Assembly (NCBI GenBank): GCA_036871055.1
Contig: CP141893.1
Location: 1,550,001 to 1,614,000, forward strand
From: Bisbaumannia sp015645095
GTDB taxonomy: Bacteria > Pseudomonadota > Gammaproteobacteria > Pseudomonadales > Halomonadaceae
Length of the DNA: 64,000 nt
Reading direction: 5' to 3'
Positions 39,824-46,718 of the stretch are shown piece by piece (position 1 is the first letter of the stretch; the number at the start of each line of letters is the position of its first letter). The notes below the pieces were generated by a model that worked only from the letters and a program-made list of their open reading frames with translations, made no database searches and had not been told where the DNA came from. Position numbers and translations under genes: made by a program.

Positions 39824-41033
39824 GGGTCACCTCGCCGTTAACGACCCGCTGGCGCAGGCGCCCGGGCTGGACCGCATAGGCCAGGGCCGCCGGGGTGTCG
39901 ACGCTCCACAGGCAGAGGTCCGCCGGGGCGCCGGCCTCGATACGGCCGAGGCCGCGTTGGGCGAGTCCCAGGGCTCGGGCGCCATGGGCGGTCATGCCGG
40001 CCAGGGCCTCCTGGGGCGTCAGGCGGAAGAGGGTGCAAGCGAAGTTGAGCATCAGGGTCGGATCGAAGATCGGCGAGCTGCCCGGGTTGGCATCGGTGGC
40101 CACGGCCATGGGCACGCCGGCGTTACGCAGCGCCTCGATGGGTGGCAGCTTGGTCTCGCGCAGGGTGTGGAAGGCGCCGGGCAGCAGCACGGCGACGCTG
40201 CCGGCCTGCTTCAGGGCGGCCACGCCGGCGTCGTCCAGGTACTCGATATGGTCGGCGGAGAGCGCCCCATGACGGGCCGCCATGGCGCTGCCCCCCAGGT
40301 TGGAGAGCTGCTCGGCGTGGGCCTTGATGGGCAGGCCGTGAGTCTCGGCGGCCTCGAAGACCCGCTCGCACTGGGCCACCGAGAAGGCGATGCGCTCGCA
40401 GAACACATCCACCGCATCCGCCAGGCCCTCGGCGGCGGCGGCCGGGATCATCTCCTCGCAGACCAGTCGGATGTAGCCGTCGCTGTCGCCCTGGAACTCC
40501 GGGGGCAGGGCATGGGCGCCGAGCAGGGTGGTGACCACCCGCACCGGCAGGGCCTCGCCCAGGCGCCGGGCGACCCGCAGCATCTTCAGTTCGTCGGCGA
40601 CCGTCAGGCCATAGCCGGACTTGATCTCCACCGTGGTGGCGCCCTCGGCCATCAATGCCTCGAGGCGCGGGCGGGCGGCGGCGAAGAGCGCCTCCTCGCT
40701 GGCCTCGCGGGTGGCGGTAACGGTGCTGATGATGCCGCCGCCACGGCGGGCGATCTCCTCGTAGCTGACGCCTTCCAGGCGCTGCTCGAATTCGTCGGCC
40801 CGGGAGCCGCCGAAGACCAGGTGGGTATGGCAGTCCACCAGGCCGGGGGTCATGACGCCGCCGCTGGCCATCAGCTCGCAGCCGGCGAGGGTCTCGGCGT
40901 CGAGCTCGCTCATCGGCGCGACCCGCTCGATGCGCTCGCCGGCCACGATCACCCCCATGGGGGCGGGCTGGGTCTGCAGGCCATCGAAGAGAGTGATATC
41001 GCGCCAGAGGCGGCGAGTGGCTTGGGATGGCAT
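39816..41033 (-). CDS. hutI: Imidazolonepropionase
   Basis: This 405-residue amidohydrolase has the metal-binding DCHTHLVFGGSRADEFEQRL and the conserved GGGIISTVTATRE and KSGYGLTVADELKMLRV. It opens the imidazolone ring to give formimidoyl-glutamate. It is the first gene of the hutIGUH operon; a HutC-type palindrome lies 27 bases upstream of the start. Confidence 0.97.
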   Translation of the reverse strand: MPSQATRRLWRDITLFDGLQTQPAPMGVIVAGERIERVAPMSELDAETLAGCELMASGGVMTPGLVDCHTHLVFGGSRADEFEQRLEGVSYEEIARRGGGIISTVTATREASEEALFAAARPRLEALMAEGATTVEIKSGYGLTVADELKMLRVARRLGEALPVRVVTTLLGAHALPPEFQGDSDGYIRLVCEEMIPAAAAEGLADAVDVFCERIAFSVAQCERVFEAAETHGLPIKAHAEQLSNLGGSAMAARHGALSADHIEYLDDAGVAALKQAGSVAVLLPGAFHTLRETKLPPIEALRNAGVPMAVATDANPGSSPIFDPTLMLNFACTLFRLTPQEALAGMTAHGARALGLAQRGLGRIEAGAPADLCLWSVDTPAALAYAVQPGRLRQRVVNGEVTHD

Positions 41034-41059
41034 AACGGCCTCCTCACTGGGCTGGGTTA

Positions 41060-41069
41060 TGTATATACA
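41060..41069. promoter_or_regulatory. HutC-type operator in front of hutI
   Basis: A perfect TGTATATACA palindrome overlapping the -10 region of the predicted hutI promoter. Confidence 0.78.
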
Positions 41070-41278
41070 ATTAGCCTAGCCCGAAAAGCCCGTCAAGTCA
41101 TCCCGTCGCGGCGGAGCAAACAGGACCTGGTCTCTTTGGGCGAGACTGTCTTTAATTTTACCAAATACAATAGCTTATGTTTCTATCGGCGCGATGTGGA
41201 GGCATCGGAAGGGGAGGGGTTAAGACCAAAGTCTAAAGGGTTGGGGTGGGCGGTTGGGCGGGGTTTTGTCTATTGTAT

Positions 41279-41288
41279 TGTATATACA
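41279..41288. promoter_or_regulatory. HutC-type operator in front of yjiH copy B
   Basis: A perfect TGTATATACA palindrome 77 bases upstream of the chosen GTG start. An ATG overlaps its last base, which argues against starting translation there. Confidence 0.75.
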
Positions 41289-41365
41289 TGGCAAGGACGC
41301 CTTTCCCTGCCCCGAGGCTCTTTGCCCAGAGACCCGGGCCAACAATCACAAGCGAGGCTTCACCC

Positions 41366-42697
41366 GTGGACACTTCTCCCCCCAAGGCAACACCGGCGCG
41401 GCGAGGCTCCGTCGCCACCATTCTCAAGCTCTTCGTGCCCAGCCTGCTGGGTATCCTGATCTTCTTCGTGCCCATCGAACTCGGCGGACGCAGCACCATC
41501 CTGCTCGACCATATGGTCGGCGGGGCGCGCAGCCTGCTCGGGGACTTCAGCGGCTTCTACGCCCTGGCGCTGATCGTGGCCGGGGCCGCCTACCCGCTGC
41601 TCAAGGGGTACTGGCGGCGCAACCTCACCGAGCGCATCTTTACCGTCCTGAAGATCGCCGGGGTGGCCGCGGCGCTGATGGCACTGACCGGCTGGGGGCC
41701 GGCCTTCCTCCACGAGCCGGACATGCTGCCCTTCCTGTTCGACAAGCTGGTGATCCCGGTAGGCCTGATCGTGCCCATTGGTGCGATCTTCCTGGCGCTG
41801 TTGATCAGCTATGGCCTGCTGGAGCTGATCGGCGTGCTGGTTCAGCCGGTGATGCGCCCCATCTGGCGCACGCCGGGGCGTAGCGCCATCGATGCGGTGG
41901 CCTCCTTCGTGGGCAGCTACTCCATCGGCCTGCTGATCACCAATCGGGTCTATCAGGCGGGGCAGTACTCGGCCCGGGAGGCGGCGATCATCGCCACCGG
42001 CTTCTCCACCGTCTCTGCCACCTTCATGATCATCGTCGCCCGCACCCTCGATCTGATGGGTGTGTGGAACTTCTACTTCTGGCTGACGCTACTGATCACC
42101 TTCATCGTCACCGCCATCACCGTGCGCCTGCCGCCCCTCGCCGGCATGAGTGACGACAAGCGCGATGGCGAGCCGGAGTCCGTGCCCGGCAAGCGCCTGG
42201 CCACCGCCTGGCGGACCGGCCTGGCGGTCGCCGAGAAGGCCCCGGGCCTGCATCGCAGCGTGGCGCTCAACTTCAAGGAGGGGCTGGTAATGGCCATCAG
42301 CATCCTGCCGTCGATCATGTCGGTGGGCCTGGCCGGCCTGCTGGTGGCCAAGTACACCCCGCTGTTCGCCTGGCTGGGCTGGCTCTTCTATCCCTTCGTG
42401 GCGGTCTGGGGGCTGGCCGATGCGCCGGCCCTGGCCCAGGCGGCCGCCTCGGGGCTCGCCGAGATGTTCTTGCCGGCGCTGCTGATGGCGGAGGCGGAGT
42501 TCGTGGCGCGCTTCGCCGCCGGGGTGGTCTCGGTCTCGGCGGTGCTGTTCTTCTCCGCCTCGATCCCCTGCATCCTCTCCACCTCTATTCCGCTCTCGGT
42601 GGGGCGCATGCTGGTGATCTGGTTTATCCGTGTGGCGCTGAGCCTGACCCTGGCGATCCCCACCGGCTATCTGGTGCAGGCGCTGGCTGGCGTGTAG
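41366..42697 (+). CDS. YjiH-family membrane protein (Gate domain), copy B
   Basis: This 443-residue polytopic protein shares FFVPIELGGRSTILLDH, TPGRSAIDAVASFVGSYSIG and FFSASIPCILST with copy A. The GTG at 41366 is chosen because it gives the same N-terminal length as copy A and lies downstream of the HutC operator; the frame is open further upstream without ribosome sites. Divergent from the hut operon and next to the second hutC, it is probably a hut-regulated transporter or transport partner. Substrate is not known. Confidence 0.82.
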   Translation: MDTSPPKATPARRGSVATILKLFVPSLLGILIFFVPIELGGRSTILLDHMVGGARSLLGDFSGFYALALIVAGAAYPLLKGYWRRNLTERIFTVLKIAGVAAALMALTGWGPAFLHEPDMLPFLFDKLVIPVGLIVPIGAIFLALLISYGLLELIGVLVQPVMRPIWRTPGRSAIDAVASFVGSYSIGLLITNRVYQAGQYSAREAAIIATGFSTVSATFMIIVARTLDLMGVWNFYFWLTLLITFIVTAITVRLPPLAGMSDDKRDGEPESVPGKRLATAWRTGLAVAEKAPGLHRSVALNFKEGLVMAISILPSIMSVGLAGLLVAKYTPLFAWLGWLFYPFVAVWGLADAPALAQAAASGLAEMFLPALLMAEAEFVARFAAGVVSVSAVLFFSASIPCILSTSIPLSVGRMLVIWFIRVALSLTLAIPTGYLVQALAGV

Positions 42698-42721
42698 CGC
42701 CCGCGCTTTCGGCACAACGAA

Positions 42722-42754
42722 AAACGCCTCCCCGGCCTGGCCGGGGAGGCGTTT
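42722..42754. terminator. Bidirectional terminator between yjiH and hutC (copies B)
   Basis: AAACGCCTCCCCGG and CCGGGGAGGCGTTT form a perfect 14-bp stem between the convergent genes, with A and T runs at the ends in both directions. Confidence 0.88.
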
Positions 42755-42771
42755 GCGTTTCCAGCGCCCGC

Positions 42772-43488
42772 CTAGTCGCGGCGGCTACTGACCGTGGAGC
42801 GCAGCTTGTAACGGTCGCCGGGGTGAATCAGCCGCGCATAGCTGATCAGCTGTTCGCCGGACCAGGTGCGGCGCACCATGCTCAAACAGGGGGTGGCGGT
42901 ATCGATGGCCAGCCAGTCGGCGGTCTGGGCATCCACCAGCACCGCCTCGACGATATGCTCGATATCGGTGATCGGGCAGGCCGCCACCAGCACCTCGTTG
43001 GGGGTCTGGCGGTCGAAGTCGCTGGCCAGGTAATCGGGCACCCAGCGCGGGTTGACGTAGCGGTTCTCCAGCTGGATGGGCACCTCTTCCTCGTAGTGCA
43101 CCAGCAGGGTATGGAAGACCCGGCTGCCCAGGCGCATGCCCAGGCGCAGGGCCACCTCGTCGTCCGCCTCGATCGCTTCCCGGGTCAGCACCTCGTTGCG
43201 GTAGGCGTGGCCCCGGCCACGTACCTCCTCGGCAATGTTGTGCACGTCGAGCAGCGGCGACTCCGCCTTGCGATCGGTGACGAAGGTGCCGAGGCCCGGC
43301 TGGCGGGTCAGGTAGCCCTTCTGCACCAGGTCGCGGATCGCCTTGTTGGCGGTCATGCGGCTGACCCCGAAGTCCCGGGCCAGTTGCTCCTCCGGGGGAA
43401 TCTGGTGGTGGGCCGGCCAGTCGCCGCCGTGGATCTTCTCCAGCAGGTGTTGCTGGATCTGCAGGTAGAGCGGGGGAGAGCTACCCAT
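42772..43488 (-). CDS. hutC: Histidine utilisation repressor, HutC type (copy B)
   Basis: This GntR-family regulator has 238 residues, with the winged helix containing DFGVSRMTANKAIRDLVQKG and a UTRA domain ending RRTWSGEQLISYARLIHPGDRY. The recognition helix is practically the same as in copy A, so both probably read the same operators. The effector domains differ more. A TGTCTATACA site 30 bases upstream of the start suggests autoregulation. It is expected to release DNA on binding urocanate, as characterised HutC proteins do. Confidence 0.92.
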   Translation of the reverse strand: MGSSPPLYLQIQQHLLEKIHGGDWPAHHQIPPEEQLARDFGVSRMTANKAIRDLVQKGYLTRQPGLGTFVTDRKAESPLLDVHNIAEEVRGRGHAYRNEVLTREAIEADDEVALRLGMRLGSRVFHTLLVHYEEEVPIQLENRYVNPRWVPDYLASDFDRQTPNEVLVAACPITDIEHIVEAVLVDAQTADWLAIDTATPCLSMVRRTWSGEQLISYARLIHPGDRYKLRSTVSSRRD

Positions 43489-43517
43489 GGGGTCGGTGTC
43501 CTTGCGCCTCGGGCGAA

Positions 43518-43527
43518 TGTCTATACA
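43518..43527. promoter_or_regulatory. HutC-type operator in front of hutC copy B
   Basis: TGTCTATACA keeps the GTxTAxAC core but breaks the perfect symmetry at one base. Its position just upstream of hutC suggests autoregulation. Confidence 0.6.
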
Positions 43528-43605
43528 GCTAGTCTACCCGCTGTGTCTTCGCCAGGCATCCCCGCCGGTTGCCGGTGCGGATGCCTGGCCTACACTGGAT
43601 GAGTC

Positions 43606-45114
43606 ATGCCTGATAAAAGGACCTTATGGATGGTCGCTCCCGCTTGTCATCATCATCTCCATGCCGGTGGGCATGGCCCCTGCTGCTGCGGGTCACCGCT
43701 CTTGCAGCGCTTTCACCAGCGCATCATGGCAGACCTCTCCCGCCGTCACTTCCTGGGCGGCAGCGCCGCCGTGCTGGCACTCTTCACCGGCCTGCGGGCG
43801 CCCCAACTGGTGGCCGAGTCCGACCGCCAGCCTCGGGGACCGCTGCTGTTGACCGGGTTGCGCCTCTTCGATGGCAGTGGCGGGGCGCTGCGCGACGGCC
43901 TGGCGTTGCGAATCGAGGAGGGGCGCATCACGGCGATCCTCTCGGCGGAGGAGGGCGCCCGACTCGAGCTGGAGGGGGAGCGCATCGATTGCGGCGGCCG
44001 GGTGGTGATGCCGGGGCTGATCGATGCCCATTGGCACAGCACCCTGGCGGCGATCACCCAGGCCGCCGCCATGACCGCCGACGTGGGCTATATCCACCTG
44101 GTCGCGGCCCGGGAGGCGGAACGCACCCTGTTGCGGGGGGTGACCACGGTGCGCGATGCGGGCGGTCCTTCCTTCGCCCTGAAGCGGGCCATCGACGAGG
44201 GACTGGTGGCCGGGCCGCGCATCTTCCCCTCCGGGGCGATGATCTCCCAGACCTCGGGGCACGGGGATTTTCGCATGCGCCACGAGGTGCCCCGGGGAAG
44301 CACCACGCCGCTCAACGAGATCGAGCGCCAGGGGGTGGCGACCATCGCCGATGGGCCGGCCGAGGTGCTGCGCCGGACCCGGGAGCAACTGATGCTGGGG
44401 GCCTCCCAGATCAAGCTGATGGCCGGTGGCGGGGTCGCCTCCACCTATGATCCCCTGGACAGCACCCAGTACCGGGAAGAGGAGTTGCGGGCGGCGGTGG
44501 AGGCGGCCGAGGACTGGGGCACCTATGTGATGACCCATGTCTATACGCCGCGAGGCATCCAGCGGGCGATCCGCGCCGGGGTGCGCTGCATCGAGCATGG
44601 CCAGCTCGCCGACGAGGAGAGCGTGCGCATGATGGCGGGGGAGGGGGTCTGGTGGAGCCTGCAGCCTTTCCTGATGGACGAGGACGCCAATGTCTATCCG
44701 GACGAGGCGCGCCGGGAGAGTCAGCGGCTGGTTTCCGAGGGTACCGTCAGGGCCTATGCCCTGGCCGAGCGCTTCGGCGTCAAGACCGCCTGGGGTACGG
44801 ATATCCTCTTCAGCCCCCAGAATACGCCCAGCCAGGGGCGCCAACTGGCCAAGTTGACCCGCTTCTACGACCCCCTGACGGTGCTGGCCATGGCCACCGG
44901 CAACAATGGCGACCTGCTGGGGCTCTCCGGGCCCCGTAGCCCCTACCCGGGGCGCCTGGGACGGATCGAGGAGGGGGCCCTGGCGGACTTGCTGGTGGTG
45001 GATGGCGACCCGAGCCAGGGCCTCGATTTCCTGGCCGACCCGGACACCCACCTGCGCCTGATCATAAAGGGCGGGCGGATCTACAAGGACAGCCTGGGGC
45101 AAGCCAGGGCCTGA
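43606..45114 (+). CDS. Tat-exported amidohydrolase with Cys/His-rich N-terminus
   Basis: This metal-dependent hydrolase is related to imidazolonepropionase-like amidohydrolases, with metal ligands in GLIDAHWHS, HVYTPRGIQ and AWGTDILFS. A twin-arginine motif (SRRHFLGGSAAVLALF) marks it for export. An ATG six residues before the motif (43726) would give a normal Tat signal. The frame continues upstream to 43606 with a Cys/His-rich stretch (CHHHLHAGGHGPCCCG) seen before Tat motifs in some exported hydrolases, so the longer form is given. Substrate is unknown. It lies beside the hut island, but no HutC operator faces it. Confidence 0.82.
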   Translation: MPDKRTLWMVAPACHHHLHAGGHGPCCCGSPLLQRFHQRIMADLSRRHFLGGSAAVLALFTGLRAPQLVAESDRQPRGPLLLTGLRLFDGSGGALRDGLALRIEEGRITAILSAEEGARLELEGERIDCGGRVVMPGLIDAHWHSTLAAITQAAAMTADVGYIHLVAAREAERTLLRGVTTVRDAGGPSFALKRAIDEGLVAGPRIFPSGAMISQTSGHGDFRMRHEVPRGSTTPLNEIERQGVATIADGPAEVLRRTREQLMLGASQIKLMAGGGVASTYDPLDSTQYREEELRAAVEAAEDWGTYVMTHVYTPRGIQRAIRAGVRCIEHGQLADEESVRMMAGEGVWWSLQPFLMDEDANVYPDEARRESQRLVSEGTVRAYALAERFGVKTAWGTDILFSPQNTPSQGRQLAKLTRFYDPLTVLAMATGNNGDLLGLSGPRSPYPGRLGRIEEGALADLLVVDGDPSQGLDFLADPDTHLRLIIKGGRIYKDSLGQARA

Positions 45115-45130
45115 GGTCATATCTTCGACG

Positions 45131-46189
45131 TCAGCCCACCTTGTAGGCGTAGGGGGACTCGGCCAGCGGGCCGCGTCCTCCGGCCAGGGTCAGCGCCAGG
45201 TCGTGGAGGCCATCCCATAACGGCACCGGGCTTGCGCCCTTGATGGCCAGGTCGAGGCGCTGGGCGAACAGCAGCAGCTTGTGCAGCCGCCTGGTGGGCA
45301 GGCGGTTCAAGGCCTGCTGGTAGGCGGGGCGGCGCTTGTCGAAGATCGGCGGCTTCTGGGCCTTGCAGGCGTGCTCGAAACTCTGCCCCTGGTCCAGGTG
45401 CTGGTAGAGGGAGAGCAGGGTGCGCAGCTCGCGGGTCAGCACCCAGAGCACCAGGGTCGCCTCCACCCCTTCGCCGCGCAGCCCGGCGAGGATCCGCGAG
45501 GCGCGCTCCCGCTCGCCGCGCAGGCAGGCGTCGCTCAGGGTGAAGATATCGTAGCGGGCGCTCTCCTCGACGCCGCCGGCGATGGCCGCGGCATCCAGGC
45601 GCGCCCCGGGCGGCATCAGCAGGGCCAGTTTCTGCAGCTCCTGGTCGGCGGCCAGGAGGTTGCCCTCGGTGCGCTCGCCGAGCAGGCGGGCGGCCTCCAT
45701 GTCCAGGCTCAGGCCATGGTGGGCGGCCCGGTCGCGCAACCAGAAGCCCAGGCGCTGATGATCCACCGGCCACACCGGGACGAACAGGCCGAGCTTGTCG
45801 AGGGCCTTGAACCAGGCGCTCTTCTGCTCGCGGAAGTCGAGCTTGCCCATGCTCAGCAGGAGGATATTGTCGCTGCCCGCGAGCCCCTCGGCATAGGCCT
45901 TGAGGGCCTTGGCGCCCTCCTGGCCCAGCTTGGCGCCGCCCAGGCGTAGCTCGATCAGCTTGGAGGAGGCGAACAGCGACAGGCTGGCACTGGCCTCCAG
46001 CAGCTGGCTCCACTGGAAGCCGTTCTCCACATGCAGCACCTCCCGCTCCTCCACGCCCCGGGCACGGGCGGCGCCGCGCACGGCGTCGCAGGCCTCCTGG
46101 TGCAGCAGGGGCTCCTCGCCGGCGACGATCACCACCGGTGGCAGGCGCTTGGCCAGCGCCTCGGGAAGCTTGTCGGGAAAGACCTTCAT
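45131..46189 (-). CDS. holA: DNA polymerase III delta subunit
   Basis: This 352-residue clamp-loader subunit starts MKVFPDKLPEALAKRLPPVVIVAGEEPLLHQEACDAVR, with the typical GEEPLL loop. It continues with the AAA-like domain and the C-terminal collar (LRTLLSLYQHL...RRPAYQQALNRL). It opens the beta clamp during loading. It follows lptE by six bases in the usual leuS-lptE-holA order. Confidence 0.95.
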   Translation of the reverse strand: MKVFPDKLPEALAKRLPPVVIVAGEEPLLHQEACDAVRGAARARGVEEREVLHVENGFQWSQLLEASASLSLFASSKLIELRLGGAKLGQEGAKALKAYAEGLAGSDNILLLSMGKLDFREQKSAWFKALDKLGLFVPVWPVDHQRLGFWLRDRAAHHGLSLDMEAARLLGERTEGNLLAADQELQKLALLMPPGARLDAAAIAGGVEESARYDIFTLSDACLRGERERASRILAGLRGEGVEATLVLWVLTRELRTLLSLYQHLDQGQSFEHACKAQKPPIFDKRRPAYQQALNRLPTRRLHKLLLFAQRLDLAIKGASPVPLWDGLHDLALTLAGGRGPLAESPYAYKVG

Positions 46190-46195
46190 CTCACC

Positions 46196-46684
46196 TCACC
46201 GCTGGGCCAGGGGACGCAGGCGATCGAGCAGCCGCGAGGCGGCCTCGCGGCGCAGGTTGGCCTCGGCCTCGCGACGCTGGTCGTCCGCGGCCAGCAGGTT
46301 GGCCTCGTTGATATGCAGGCGCTGGCTGACGCTGAGGGTCTCCTGGGGCAGCAGGTAGGCGCCGTCCTCGACCCGCTGCACCGAGAAGGGCGCCTCGAGG
46401 GTCAGCTCGACCTCCCGGTTGCCGCTCTCCACCAGGCCCAGGGCGCGTTCGCGCAGGCGCTCGGCTCCCAGGTTGAGGCGTAGCGGCGCCGTGTCGTCCA
46501 GGCGGGTGCCGCCGCGCTCGAGGCGCTGACGCACCGCCTCGGCCAGGTCGTCATTGGCGGCGGCCAGGTGCAGGGCTTCCGGGCCGCTGGCCGCATCGAG
46601 GCCGCGCAGTTGGAAGCCGCAGCCACCCAGGCCGAGGCCGGCGACGCCGGCCAGGGTCAGGCGCAGAAAGTGACGCCGTTGCAT
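46196..46684 (-). CDS. lptE: LPS-assembly lipoprotein LptE
   Basis: This 162-residue lipoprotein has lipobox LGLGGC followed by GFQLRG, the characteristic start of mature LptE. It plugs the LptD barrel for lipopolysaccharide delivery to the outer membrane. The signal peptide contains an unusual twin arginine (MQRRHFLRLTLAG) that resembles a Tat motif. It stands between leuS and holA, the standard arrangement. Confidence 0.92.
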   Translation of the reverse strand: MQRRHFLRLTLAGVAGLGLGGCGFQLRGLDAASGPEALHLAAANDDLAEAVRQRLERGGTRLDDTAPLRLNLGAERLRERALGLVESGNREVELTLEAPFSVQRVEDGAYLLPQETLSVSQRLHINEANLLAADDQRREAEANLRREAASRLLDRLRPLAQR

Positions 46685-46718
46685 CTTGGCTCTCCTTGGC
46701 CCATGGGAGGGGTGGGCC

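Larger units (their letters stand above)
41034..41365. promoter_or_regulatory. Divergent control region between hutI and yjiH copy B
   Basis: The 332-base gap carries two TGTATATACA palindromes, one near each gene, described separately. On the minus strand TTGACG (complement of 41091-41096) and TAATTG (complement of 41068-41073) are 17 bases apart and form a plausible hutI promoter overlapping the first operator. The centre, around 41150, is AT-rich. No small coding sequence is convincing. Confidence 0.6.

Noticed and set aside
41246..41365. Longer form of YjiH copy B starting upstream of the HutC operator
   Set aside because: The operator and likely promoter would lie inside the coding region, and copy A has no such extension.
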